Positions 1 through 9,262 are shown, counted from the stretch's first letter. The stretch: 64,000 bases of DNA from Lachnospiraceae bacterium (GCA_900769115.1 CAAGFJ010000056.1:68746-132745); one strand, 5' to 3'. The notes: a model not told the origin generated them from the sequence alone. Numbers and translations: made by a program.

Positions 1-3000
1 GCAGATGAAACAGGTGTTAATCAATGGACAAGAATTAATCCGGCAATGTATGCGGCTTGTGTGTTTATTCAGGATGGCGATGTGAGAAATGTATTGCCGG
101 GCAAAGACGGAGTATGTGATTATCTAGAAACCATCGGACGTACAGCATTTTACGGAAGTAACATTACGCAGGTCAATCTGTCCGGGTATACGGGCTTGTC
201 TGCAATTAGTTCTGGTGAATTAACAATTACCAGTTCGTTATTAGAATCGCATCCTGGTGCATTCGAGGCCTGTGAGGTAGAAAAGGTGGTTCTGCCTAAG
301 AAAGAGGAAGGAACGTTAAGCATTGGTGAAAAGAGTTTTTATGAGGACAATGCAGAGACCGTGCAGGTTGATCTTGGTTCATCGACTGTGATAGAGAAAG
401 AGGCGTTCGGTTCATGTAAAGGATTGGAAACGATTGATTTCCCGAATACGTTGCAGGCAATTAAGGATAGTAGTTTTAGCGATTGTGAGAAATTGAGTTC
501 TGTTAGTTTTGGAAAAATAGAGGAGATTGGAGACTCTGCATTTTCAAATTGTTCACAATTGGTATTAACAGAACAAAAGAATCTTCCGGATACATTAAAG
601 AGTATAGGAGAATCTGCATTTATGGATACGTCATCTACTAGTTTTGGTAAGGTGTATCTTGGAAAGAGTCTGACCACGATAGGAAAAACAGCGTTTAAGA
701 ACAGTGGCTTAAGTGACATAGAGTGGAATTGCCCGGAATTGACGGAGATTGGCAATGAAGCATTTAGCAACACGCAGTTGAAAGATTTTGCTTTGAACAA
801 TACAAAAGTAAAAGTGATTCCACAGAAAATGTTATTTGATTGTTCCAAGTTACAAAGTGCATCTTTTGGATCAGAGGTTGGCGAAGTTATGGCAAATGCA
901 TTGGCTGGTACGCCAGACTTTGTAAAGCTTGAGTTTTATTCAGAAACGGTTCTTGATAAGGATCTGTTTAATGCACAAGGACAGCAGAATAAAGGATATG
1001 CAGCAAGTAATAATGGAGGAAAGATTACGCTTCAGGTGAATACAACAAGTGATCCGATTGTAGTTCCACTTGGAAGAGAAGTTACGTTACCGTATTATGT
1101 GAGTGAATATAATGCGTCAGATAATAGTACGCCATTTGATTACATCTTGTTGAATAAAGATGCACAGACAGACGAAGGAAAAGAGTGTATTCAGGTAAAG
1201 ACTAAGACAACGGGGGGGTATTATTGGGGAGTGAATAATGATAGTGATGATTATAAGCATAAGATACAGGACGAAGAGTATTATGTGAATACATCCACTG
1301 TGCCAAGTATAACTAGAAAAGTGAAAAATCAACGGCAGGTTTGTGTTGTAAATGTAACAGGGCTTCAGAGTACACCGGAGAATGAACCGTTGAAGTTGAA
1401 ACTGGTATGTAAGGCGGATTTCTCCATTGATAATAGTGCCGGATATTCTTTGAATGTTGACAGATTTGAGGCAGATTATACGATCGTTGTAAAGGATGCA
1501 AAATATTATGCAGATCTTTATAAGGATGCGGATTGTAGTTCGCCACTTACATCAGGAGTACAACCAGATTATCAGATTGTAGATAGAACGATGCGTAATC
1601 AGCGGTTGTATTACAAAATTGCTGCCGATGAGAGCAATAGTGATATTGAGACGAATTCATATAACGTAGTTGTTGAAACGGATAATCCGGAGGTTATGTA
1701 TCCGGCAGTGAATTCGGGAGATACAAGTGAGAATCTGTCTGAAAATAATAATATTACAGTAACCAATGTGAATAAAGATAAGATTGGTAATTTCTATCTA
1801 AAGGCAGCCGGAGTTGGAACGGCTAATATTAAAGTATATCCGGAGGGACATGAGGATTGCGCAAGAACATATACGTACAAGATTAATAGTGATGTGAAGA
1901 CGTTGACCCTAAGTGTTCCATCGGAATATGCAGAAGGATTAGAAAAGAATCAGAGTTTCTGTGTATTATCGCAGTTTACTACAATGCTAATGGATGATGC
2001 GGTTACAGATGTTGAGCAGTACAGCAAACATACCAACTGGACATTAGATTTTAAAGTGATTAGTGATGGAAGTGGTGGTGGAGAGGATACATCATCTTAT
2101 GTATCACTGGATCGGTCAACGGGTGTATTAAAGGTATTGAAGCAGGATGTTAAGAATAAGCGAGTGACTATTCAGGCAACGGCTGCATCGCCAATTACAG
2201 ATAGCAAGATTGAAAAAACGCTGAATGTTACGATTAAGGCTGGTGCACCGGATATCGTTGAAGCCAATACGGTAACTTTATATACGAATTATCGGGATTC
2301 CGTTCAAGCAGCTCAGGAGGATATTATATTAAAAGGTTCGTCAGCATATACAAGAAAGTATTATTCTCTTGCAAATAAAGAAACAGGTTCTGAATACTTG
2401 GATACTTTTGAAATCACGATAGAGACGAGCAATGCAGATGTATTATATCCATCGGATAGCAGTTCAGGTAACAAAGTGACATCATTAACAACTACAACTG
2501 GAACATCAGACAAGGGATTATATAAGATTGCATATCCGAATGGACAGAACTTCTATTTGATTGCAAAGAGCCTTGGAACAGCAGAGATTAAGGTATATCC
2601 AGTCGGTCATCCGGAGTATGCGCAGACATATACGTTTGTTGTGAAAGCACCAGATAATCAGAGTGGTAATAATAATTCAAGCAACAACAATAACAACCAA
2701 CCATCATCTGGCAATAATAGTACAACAAACAATAATCCGTCTAACAATAACAACCAATCCGGTAGTAATACGAGTCAGACTACGGTACGTACAGGTCAGA
2801 CTATTGAAGATGCAGCAAGCGGTACAACGGCTAAGGTAAGTAAGGTTGCAGAGAATGGTACTGGTGGTGAAGTTACGATTACCAATATCACGAATGTAAA
2901 TGTTACGAAAGTGACAATTCCAACTACAGTTACAGTGAACGGTGTATCATATCAGGTAACTGCAATTTCTGATAATCTGTTCTCTGGATTTAAGAAATTA

Positions 3001-3303
3001 AGTACAGTTATCCTTCCTGCAAATATAACAGCCATTGGTAATGGAGCATTCCAGAATTGTAAGAAGCTTAAAAAGATTGTAATTCCAAAGGGTGTTCAGT
3101 CAATTGGAGCCAATGCATTTGCCGGATGTAAGAACTTGAAATTGATCACGGTGAAGACAACAACACTGAAGTCAGTAGGAAGTAATGCATTTAAGGGTAT
3201 TCATAAGAAAGCAAAGATTAAAGTACCTAAGAAACAGTATAAGAAATATAAGAAGTTGTTAAGTAACAAGGGTCAGAAGAAATCAGTTAAGATCAAGAAA
3301 TAG
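1..3303 (+). CDS. BspA-like leucine-rich-repeat surface protein, 5'-truncated by window edge
   Basis: The reading frame is open from base 1, so the true start and any signal peptide lie upstream; 1100 residues are visible. Two blocks of LRR_5 (BspA/TpLRR) repeats, with phrases such as IGDSAFSNC and IGNGAFQNCKKL, sit at the N-terminus (roughly visible residues 40-320) and at the C-terminus (about 950-1075). Between them are Ig-like beta-rich domains, including two related units that contain NFYLKAAGVGTANIKVYP and NFYLIAKSLGTAEIKVYP about 250 residues apart. An Asn/Ser/Gln-rich spacer (about 885-935) precedes the C-terminal repeats, and the tail is strongly Lys-rich. There is no LPxTG motif. 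BspA-family proteins are typically exported and bind host or bacterial surfaces; the ligand here is unknown. A strong terminator follows directly. Confidence 0.85.
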   Translation, partial: ADETGVNQWTRINPAMYAACVFIQDGDVRNVLPGKDGVCDYLETIGRTAFYGSNITQVNLSGYTGLSAISSGELTITSSLLESHPGAFEACEVEKVVLPKKEEGTLSIGEKSFYEDNAETVQVDLGSSTVIEKEAFGSCKGLETIDFPNTLQAIKDSSFSDCEKLSSVSFGKIEEIGDSAFSNCSQLVLTEQKNLPDTLKSIGESAFMDTSSTSFGKVYLGKSLTTIGKTAFKNSGLSDIEWNCPELTEIGNEAFSNTQLKDFALNNTKVKVIPQKMLFDCSKLQSASFGSEVGEVMANALAGTPDFVKLEFYSETVLDKDLFNAQGQQNKGYAASNNGGKITLQVNTTSDPIVVPLGREVTLPYYVSEYNASDNSTPFDYILLNKDAQTDEGKECIQVKTKTTGGYYWGVNNDSDDYKHKIQDEEYYVNTSTVPSITRKVKNQRQVCVVNVTGLQSTPENEPLKLKLVCKADFSIDNSAGYSLNVDRFEADYTIVVKDAKYYADLYKDADCSSPLTSGVQPDYQIVDRTMRNQRLYYKIAADESNSDIETNSYNVVVETDNPEVMYPAVNSGDTSENLSENNNITVTNVNKDKIGNFYLKAAGVGTANIKVYPEGHEDCARTYTYKINSDVKTLTLSVPSEYAEGLEKNQSFCVLSQFTTMLMDDAVTDVEQYSKHTNWTLDFKVISDGSGGGEDTSSYVSLDRSTGVLKVLKQDVKNKRVTIQATAASPITDSKIEKTLNVTIKAGAPDIVEANTVTLYTNYRDSVQAAQEDIILKGSSAYTRKYYSLANKETGSEYLDTFEITIETSNADVLYPSDSSSGNKVTSLTTTTGTSDKGLYKIAYPNGQNFYLIAKSLGTAEIKVYPVGHPEYAQTYTFVVKAPDNQSGNNNSSNNNNNQPSSGNNSTTNNNPSNNNNQSGSNTSQTTVRTGQTIEDAASGTTAKVSKVAENGTGGEVTITNITNVNVTKVTIPTTVTVNGVSYQVTAISDNLFSGFKKLSTVILPANITAIGNGAFQNCKKLKKIVIPKGVQSIGANAFAGCKNLKLITVKTTTLKSVGSNAFKGIHKKAKIKVPKKQYKKYKKLLSNKGQKKSVKIKK

Positions 3304-3323
3304 TTTCTTGTGAATTACAGAGT

Positions 3324-3360
3324 AAAAAATGGCATGAAGGATTTCCTTCATGCCATTTTT
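3324..3360 (+). terminator. Intrinsic terminator after the LRR protein
   Basis: AAAAATGGCATGAAGGA and TCCTTCATGCCATTTTT form a perfect 17-bp stem with a TT loop. The A-run and T-run on either side make it potentially bidirectional. It sits 20 bases after the stop codon. Confidence 0.92.
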
Positions 3361-3400
3361 GTGTTATGATGAGTAAGAATTATATCAACTAATGGTGCGT

Positions 3401-3430
3401 TTGTCAATTTGATTAATTTGGGGATTATAG
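3401..3430 (+). promoter_or_regulatory. Weak candidate sigma-A promoter for the AlbA-type regulator
   Basis: TTGTCA (3401-3406) and TTATAG (3425-3430) are 18 bases apart. The next gene starts at 3458. The -10 is poor, so this is only a candidate. Confidence 0.3.
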
Positions 3431-3457
3431 ACTAGTTTTATTTGAAAGGAGATAGAT

Positions 3458-4960
3458 TTGAACATAGAGGTATTGCAATCTATATTATCAATCGGGGAAA
3501 CGATTGGAGTTGAGTTTAAACGGTGTGGTAATGGAATTAAATCAGATGTATATGAGACAGTATGTTCTTTTTTGAATCGTTTTGGCGGAGATATTTATAT
3601 GGGGATATTGGATGATGGTACAGTAGTAGGTGTACCCAAAAAAGCAGTTCCAGATATGATTAAGTCTTTTACTAAAACAATAAGTAATCCGGAAATATTG
3701 AAACCGACCGTTTATCTGGTTCCTGAAAAGATTGAATATGAGGGTTGTACAATTATACATGTTCATGTTCCACCTAGTTCAGAGGTTCATAGCTATAAGA
3801 AAGTTATCTATGATAGAGTGGATGATGCTGATGTAAAAGTGACTGCGACAAGTGCAATTGCTCAGATGTATATTCGCAAACAGAATATTTTTACAGAAAG
3901 AAAAATATATCCATATGCAAAAATGGAAGATCTGAGATTGGATTTACTGCCTAAGATTCGGACGATGGCATTGAATCATGCGGGAGGAAGTCATCCATGG
4001 GCAGAAATGAATGATCAGGAGTTGTTAAGAAGTGCTGGATTGTATGGAAAGGATATGACTACGGGTGAGGAAGGTTATAATTTAGCGGCTATTTTGCTAT
4101 TAGGAAAAGATGATGTAATATTAGATGTTGCACCTGCTTATATGACAGATGCTTTAGTCCGTAAGGTGAATATAGACCGATATGATGATAGAGAAGTTGT
4201 AAAAACTAATTTGATTGAAAGTTATGAAAAATTATTAGAATTTGGAAAGAAGAATTTACCAGATAAATTTTTCTTGGAGAACACGTTAAATAAGAGTTTG
4301 CGTAATATAATAGTCAGAGAAATGGTTAGCAATACTTTAATGCATCGTGAATTTTCAAACAGTTATACAGCAAAGTTTGTGATTGAAAAGGACAAGATGT
4401 ATGTAGAAAATGCAAATCGTGCAGTAAGTGAAGGGATTATTACTATTAATAATTTAGAACCTAATCCTAAAAATCCTATTATTGCATCATTTTTCAGAAA
4501 TATTGGATATGCAGATCAGCTTGGTTCTGGTGTAAGAAATTTATTCAAGTATAGTAGATATTATTCTGGTCGAACAGCAGAATTTATTGATGGAGATATA
4601 TTTCGAATTATAGTTCCTCTTGATGAAGAATATTCATTTGATTTTGAACAGATTAAAAATGAGACCAATGAGACTAAAAGTGAGACTAATGAGACTAAAA
4701 GTGAGACTAATGAAGTTCACAATAAAGATGCTTTTTTGAAGAAAGTAACACGTTTGGGTTTGACAAAGAATGAATATATAATATTATGTTTAATCAAAGA
4801 AAATTCTAAGATTACACAGAAGCAATTGCATGAAAAATCTGGAATTTCTTTGGGATCAATAAAGAGAATTATACCTGAATTGCAAAAGAAAGATATTATT
4901 TCGAGGGTTGGAAATAATCGATCTGGTCAATGGGTTGTGCATCAGAGTGAGGAGCAATAG
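3458..4960 (+). CDS. AlbA/Schlafen-type ATP-binding transcriptional regulator
   Basis: This 500-residue protein has the usual layout of AlbA_2 regulators. Residues about 12-140 form an AlbA_2/Schlafen DNA-binding domain (IGVEFKRCGN, FGGDIYMGILDDGTVVGV). Residues about 285-390 form a HATPase_c_4 region (REMVSNTLMHREFSN, then ADQLGSGVRNLFKY). Residues about 425-495 form a winged-helix domain (ITQKQLHEKSGISLGSIKRI). The start codon is TTG at 3458, chosen because AAAGGAG lies 7 bases upstream and homology runs to the first residues. The linker before the winged helix carries exact 7-residue repeats (NETKSET). Relatives are often stand-alone regulators of unknown target. Its A+T content looks higher than that of the next genes, which suggests an accessory gene; that is an inference. 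Confidence 0.85.
   Translation: MNIEVLQSILSIGETIGVEFKRCGNGIKSDVYETVCSFLNRFGGDIYMGILDDGTVVGVPKKAVPDMIKSFTKTISNPEILKPTVYLVPEKIEYEGCTIIHVHVPPSSEVHSYKKVIYDRVDDADVKVTATSAIAQMYIRKQNIFTERKIYPYAKMEDLRLDLLPKIRTMALNHAGGSHPWAEMNDQELLRSAGLYGKDMTTGEEGYNLAAILLLGKDDVILDVAPAYMTDALVRKVNIDRYDDREVVKTNLIESYEKLLEFGKKNLPDKFFLENTLNKSLRNIIVREMVSNTLMHREFSNSYTAKFVIEKDKMYVENANRAVSEGIITINNLEPNPKNPIIASFFRNIGYADQLGSGVRNLFKYSRYYSGRTAEFIDGDIFRIIVPLDEEYSFDFEQIKNETNETKSETNETKSETNEVHNKDAFLKKVTRLGLTKNEYIILCLIKENSKITQKQLHEKSGISLGSIKRIIPELQKKDIISRVGNNRSGQWVVHQSEEQ
4658..4716 (+). repeat. 21-bp in-frame tandem repeat in the regulator linker
   Basis: Two full copies of a 21-base unit (4667-4687 and 4688-4708, starting AATGAGACTAAAAGTGAG) are flanked by partial copies. 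Each unit encodes NETKSET. Because the unit is a multiple of three, copy-number change would alter linker length without a frameshift. Confidence 0.85.
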
Positions 4961-4965
4961 ACAAC

Positions 4966-5487
4966 ATGAAGAATTTATATCCAAATCGATATTACGATAA
5001 GAAAGAAGACATTCCGGCAGAGGAATATTACAAACAGGGCTATCGTGGCATTTTGTTTGATATTGATAATACGTTAGTGCCACATGATGAACCGGTGGAT
5101 GAAGCGGCACAGGTCTTTGTGAAGAAACTGAAAGAATTAGGGTTTGGCATTTGCCTGATCTCCAATAATGATGAAGAACGGGTACGGACATTTGCAGATC
5201 CGCTCGGTGTGGCTTATGTATATAAGGCATGGAAGCCGAAGAAGGAAGGATACGAGCAGGGAATGCAGATTCTTGGGACAGATGTAAGCAATACACTGTT
5301 TGTCGGGGATCAGATATTTACGGATGTGTGGGGAGCCAGACGTGCCGGAATATTCAGTATTCTACTTGACCCGATCAATCCGAAAGAGGAGATACAGATC
5401 ATATTGAAGCGGATTCCGGAGAAGTTCATTAAGTGGAATTATCGTCGGAAGCATCATTTGCAAAAGGGTGAGTATGATAAGCAATAG
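4966..5487 (+). CDS. yqeG: YqeG-family HAD IIIA-type phosphatase
   Basis: The protein is 173 residues, the usual size for the family. HAD motif I is FDIDNTLVPHD (about residues 30-40, nucleophile and general acid Asp). Motif II is the LISNN region, and motif III/IV is GDQIFTDVWGARRAG near residue 105. The family is cytoplasmic and its substrate is unknown. The gene starts 5 bases after the regulator stop and ends 23 bases before aroE-aroK. In many Firmicutes yqeG sits beside aroE (yqeG-yqeH-aroE), so the neighbourhood supports the call. Confidence 0.88.
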   Translation: MKNLYPNRYYDKKEDIPAEEYYKQGYRGILFDIDNTLVPHDEPVDEAAQVFVKKLKELGFGICLISNNDEERVRTFADPLGVAYVYKAWKPKKEGYEQGMQILGTDVSNTLFVGDQIFTDVWGARRAGIFSILLDPINPKEEIQIILKRIPEKFIKWNYRRKHHLQKGEYDKQ

Positions 5488-5510
5488 AATACGAGATAGA
5501 GGACAACAGC

Positions 5511-6989
5511 ATGGAGATTGATGGAAAGACAAGATTAATAGGTTTAATGGGGAATCCGGTGGAACATACGTTATCACCGGTGATTCATAATGGAATCAGC
5601 AAGCGGATGGGAATTCCTTCTGTGTATATGCCATTTCATGTGGAGGCAGAAGGCGTAGGAGATGCTGTGAGGGGAGCCTATGCGTTGAATGTATTAGGCA
5701 TGAATGTTACGGTTCCGCACAAGAATGCAGTGAAGGATTATCTGGTGGAGATGGACGAGGCTGCAGAGCATATCGGTGCGGTGAATACGTTGGTCCGCAT
5801 GGAAGATCGATGCGGTTACAAAGGGTATAACACAGATATGATGGGACTTCGCAGACAGATCCATGAGGATGGGATTGAGCTTGCCGGACAGACGGTTGTG
5901 ATTCTTGGTGCAGGGGGTGCGGCTAAGGCTGTTGTCTATATGTGCATCTTAGACGGTGCGCAGACGGTATATCTGTTGAACCGGACCGTGGCAAAAGCAG
6001 AAGCCATTGCGGAGCAGATGAATCAGTTGCAGGCAGAAGGTCGGATAACCGATACTTCGTATTCGGTGGAACAACAGGTATCCAATAGGATACCTATAGC
6101 GGAACAGAAGGAGGACGTTATAGTAGGCGGAATGCCTAAGAAAGATAAGACGCAGGTTATCCCTATGGCAATGCAGGATTATATGTCGATTCCGGAAGGG
6201 GATCTGATCGTGTTCCAGGCAACCTCGATTGGGTTGTCACCACATGTAGATGATGTTGTGTTAGAGGATAAGGCATTTTATAGTAAGGTTCGGATCGGTG
6301 TGGATCTGATCTATAACCCGGCAACAACGAAGTTCATGAAGCTTGTGATGGAGCAGGGTGGTAAGGCATACAATGCCTTGAAGATGCTGCTATACCAGGG
6401 AGTCATTGCTTACGAATTGTGGCATAATATTACAGTGCCGCAGGAGATTATTGAGGATATCTATGTGGATCTGAAACGTAAAGTATATCCGAAGGATAAT
6501 TATGTACTGATCGGATTCATGGGAAGTGGCAAGACTACATTTGGCAAGGCTTTGGCTGCACATTGTGGCATGGATTTCTTAGATACGGATGATTATATAG
6601 AGCAGCAGGCAGGTAAGACAATCGCACAGATCTTTGCAGAGGATGGAGAGGAAGCATTTCGTCAGATTGAGAGTGATACGCTGATACAGTTACGTGACAG
6701 TTTGCATAATACGGTTGTTGCAACCGGAGGAGGCATGCCGCTTCGCAAAGAGAATGCCCGATTGTTAAAGGAGATCGGAACGGTCAATTATCTGACGGCT
6801 ACGTGCAAGGAGATCTACGACCGGGTAAAGGATGATACGAAACGTCCATTATTGCAGACGGAAGACCCGTATGCGAAGATCTGCCAGATGATGAAAGAGC
6901 GAAAGCCAAAGTATGAGGCGGCCTGTGATAAGGTGATTGACACGAATTCCAATGATATCGGGGAGATTATTGGAGCGATTGTTGGGTAA
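5511..6989 (+). CDS. aroE-aroK: Bifunctional shikimate dehydrogenase / shikimate kinase
   Basis: This 492-residue fusion catalyses two consecutive steps of the shikimate pathway: NADPH reduction of 3-dehydroshikimate, then ATP phosphorylation of shikimate. The AroE half (about 1-320) shows GNPVEHTLSP, the catalytic Lys in NVTVPHKN (K71), Asp in YNTD (D109) and the nucleotide loop GAGGAAKA (133-140). The AroK half (about 328-492) shows a Walker A loop GFMGSGKTTFGK (335-346), the shikimate-binding region DTDDYIE and ATGGG (404-408). The AroE half is longer than usual because of an insertion at about residues 172-230, between the NADP-binding strands. The gene is followed 41 bases later by the aminopeptidase. 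Confidence in both activities is high; the role of the insertion is unknown. Confidence 0.93.
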   Translation: MEIDGKTRLIGLMGNPVEHTLSPVIHNGISKRMGIPSVYMPFHVEAEGVGDAVRGAYALNVLGMNVTVPHKNAVKDYLVEMDEAAEHIGAVNTLVRMEDRCGYKGYNTDMMGLRRQIHEDGIELAGQTVVILGAGGAAKAVVYMCILDGAQTVYLLNRTVAKAEAIAEQMNQLQAEGRITDTSYSVEQQVSNRIPIAEQKEDVIVGGMPKKDKTQVIPMAMQDYMSIPEGDLIVFQATSIGLSPHVDDVVLEDKAFYSKVRIGVDLIYNPATTKFMKLVMEQGGKAYNALKMLLYQGVIAYELWHNITVPQEIIEDIYVDLKRKVYPKDNYVLIGFMGSGKTTFGKALAAHCGMDFLDTDDYIEQQAGKTIAQIFAEDGEEAFRQIESDTLIQLRDSLHNTVVATGGGMPLRKENARLLKEIGTVNYLTATCKEIYDRVKDDTKRPLLQTEDPYAKICQMMKERKPKYEAACDKVIDTNSNDIGEIIGAIVG

Positions 6990-7030
6990 GAGCATATCCG
7001 ATGAATATAAGAGGAGAAAGAAGGCATAGT

Positions 7031-8185
7031 ATGAGTATATTTGCAACAAGAAGAGCACAATTGATTAAGGAATTAATGCAGGAGCCGATCGATGCAGTGT
7101 TGATCAACAATCCATCGAATCTATATTATTATACAGGATTTACCGGTGGAGAAGCGATGTTTCTGATGCCGGTCAATGGTGATATTATGTCAACTTATGC
7201 GTTTGAATTGTGTGGAATCTCTAATGATTCCCATGCAATTACGAATGACTGGCCGGATGGATATGTGATTACCGATTCCCGCTATTATGAGCAGGTGGAG
7301 AAAGAGTGTGAAGGTCTTCAGCTTGTGAAATGGGAGAGTAAGGGGATGGCAGCAACCATTCAGGAATTATTATCAGAGGATAAGAAGATTCAGGTTATAC
7401 TGGAAGATGATATGAATCTGGCACAGTATATGAAGCTGACAGAAGTATGTAAGAACTGTGCTTTTACTTTAGGAAGTAAATGGATTCAGAAGCCGCGTAT
7501 GGTAAAGGATGCAGAGGAGCTTGCAAAGTTAGAGCAGGCAGAGCATATTGGAGATGCAGCATTTGCACATATATTAGATATGATGAAACCAGGAGTAAGT
7601 GAACGGGAGATTGCTCTGGAACTGGAGTTCTTTATGAAGAAACAGGGAGCAACCAAGCTAAGCTTTGACACGATCGTTGCAAGTGGAGCCAATGGTTCCA
7701 TGCCGCATGCACAGGTGACGGATCGTCTGCTGCAGAACGGTGATTTTGTGACAATGGATTTTGGATGTGTATATCAGGGATATTGTTCCGATATGACACG
7801 GACAGTTGCAATTGGTACACCGACAGATGAGATGAAGAAGGTGTATCAGATCGTATTAGACGCTAATCTACGGGCAATGGAGCAGATCACAGCAGGAAAG
7901 AGATGTAACGAGATTGATGCAGTTGCAAGAGATTATATTAGAATGCAGGGATATGGTGACTATTTTGGACATGGATTAGGGCATGGTGTTGGCTTGGATA
8001 TTCATGAAGAACCGAGATTCTCACCAAAATGTGATGTGATCACACAGGAAAATATGGTCATCACGGATGAACCTGGGATCTATCTGCCGGGACAATTCGG
8101 TGTCCGGATTGAAGACTTGGTTGTTGTGAAACAGGATGGATATCAGAAATTATCGCAGTCTGAGAAGAAATTGATTATACTATAG
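7031..8185 (+). CDS. M24-family Xaa-Pro aminopeptidase
   Basis: This 384-residue peptidase should remove N-terminal residues that precede proline, in the cytoplasm. An N-terminal creatinase-like domain (about 1-130) precedes the pita-bread catalytic domain. The metal ligands are visible: Asp in MDFGCVYQG and CSDMTR, His in GHGLGHGVGLDIHEE, Glu in TDEPGIY and Glu in GVRIEDL. I chose ATG 7031 over the in-frame ATG at 7001 because GAGGAGAAAGAAGG lies just before it and the family consensus starts with this short MSIFATRR-like N-terminus. The gene often lies next to efp in Firmicutes; here efp is about 20 kb away. The 3' end overlaps the convergent LysR gene by 6 bases. Confidence 0.9.
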   Translation: MSIFATRRAQLIKELMQEPIDAVLINNPSNLYYYTGFTGGEAMFLMPVNGDIMSTYAFELCGISNDSHAITNDWPDGYVITDSRYYEQVEKECEGLQLVKWESKGMAATIQELLSEDKKIQVILEDDMNLAQYMKLTEVCKNCAFTLGSKWIQKPRMVKDAEELAKLEQAEHIGDAAFAHILDMMKPGVSEREIALELEFFMKKQGATKLSFDTIVASGANGSMPHAQVTDRLLQNGDFVTMDFGCVYQGYCSDMTRTVAIGTPTDEMKKVYQIVLDANLRAMEQITAGKRCNEIDAVARDYIRMQGYGDYFGHGLGHGVGLDIHEEPRFSPKCDVITQENMVITDEPGIYLPGQFGVRIEDLVVVKQDGYQKLSQSEKKLIIL

Positions 8186-9262
8186 ATCCTTGCAGTAATC
8201 TAAGAATTTCTTTGCCGTTGTGCTTAAGTTATGTTCTGCATAGACGAATCCGATTGTACGCGTTGGAATGTCAAAGTCCATGGGAAGTTCAATTACCTGA
8301 CCGCTGTCGAGATAGGAGGTTACGAATTCACGTACTACACAGGCAACGCCCATTCCGATAGCGGCAAAGTCGATCAACAAGTCCATATTATTGATTTCTA
8401 AGATATGTCCCGGATGGATTTGGTGAGCCTTCAGGCATTCATCAATGAAGATCCGGGATATATTTTCTTTATCCAAGAGCATAAGATTGCATTTTTCTAA
8501 AATTTCTTTAGAAGACAGATCAATTCCAGAAAAAGTATCATTTCGATTGTCAGCAAAGAACAGAAGACCGGTCATTGGAATAGTGGATGGAGCCGGCTTC
8601 GCAGAGGCATTAGGTGTGTGTATAATATCTGCATCGTGTATTTCTGATGTATGTGAGTGAGCTGAAGTGTCGGATCCTGCGACGGAATTGTGTGTATGAT
8701 CGGATAATTCCCCTTCCCGTACCTGTAGGTTATCGAGATAAGTCTGTGTAGTCACAAAGGTATCCTGAATGGACCGAAGTGGCGAGAAATGATATCCTTT
8801 CTCCAATGGAGTATTGCAGATCAGACCAATATCAATCTTGTCCTGCTTTAATAATTGAATGGTCTCGAAAGTCGGATTACACTCGATCGTGATCTTTACA
8901 TGGGGGTTTTCGCGAATGAAATCCTGCAAATACGATAGCAGAATATGCTTGCAAAGCGAGGTGGAGACGCCGATGCGGAGCTGTCCCATGCCAAGTTCGG
9001 AAGCGTGCTGTAATGCTTTCTCAGCCATTTCTATGGATTCAAATGCCTGCTTCAGATAGGTATAGAGCGTTGTTCCTTCTTCGGTTAATTTCACGCCACG
9101 CTTGCTGCGGATGAAAAGGGTATGACCGAGTGATTGTTCTAGCTTTGTGATCGATTTTGATACAGCGGGTTGGCTGATATATAACGTCTCTGCCGCCTTA
9201 CTGATATTGCCGGTCTTTGCAACTTCATAAAATATCTTGTAGTGATTTAAGTTCTGTTCCAT
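8180..9262 (-). CDS. LysR-type regulator, divergent from leuC, with a His-rich insertion
   Basis: The N-terminal helix-turn-helix (about 5-65; GNISKAAETLYISQPAVSKSI) is typical of LysR-type regulators, and the substrate-binding-like effector domain starts at about residue 95. At 360 residues it is some 60 longer than usual. The excess is at about residues 181-232 inside the effector domain and is rich in His, Ser, Thr and Ala, with six His between residues 189 and 215. The start is ATG 9262 with GGAGG five bases upstream. It is divergent from leuC across a 259-bp AT-rich region. Regulators placed this way usually control the adjacent operon and themselves, so control of leucine genes is a reasonable inference. 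The ligand is unknown, possibly 2-isopropylmalate. Confidence 0.87.
   Translation of the reverse strand: MEQNLNHYKIFYEVAKTGNISKAAETLYISQPAVSKSITKLEQSLGHTLFIRSKRGVKLTEEGTTLYTYLKQAFESIEMAEKALQHASELGMGQLRIGVSTSLCKHILLSYLQDFIRENPHVKITIECNPTFETIQLLKQDKIDIGLICNTPLEKGYHFSPLRSIQDTFVTTQTYLDNLQVREGELSDHTHNSVAGSDTSAHSHTSEIHDADIIHTPNASAKPAPSTIPMTGLLFFADNRNDTFSGIDLSSKEILEKCNLMLLDKENISRIFIDECLKAHQIHPGHILEINNMDLLIDFAAIGMGVACVVREFVTSYLDSGQVIELPMDFDIPTRTIGFVYAEHNLSTTAKKFLDYCKDL

Noticed and set aside
339..848. 169-codon open frame on the minus strand inside the LRR gene
   Set aside because: It is antisense to clear LRR repeats, has no ribosome binding site and no recognisable protein.
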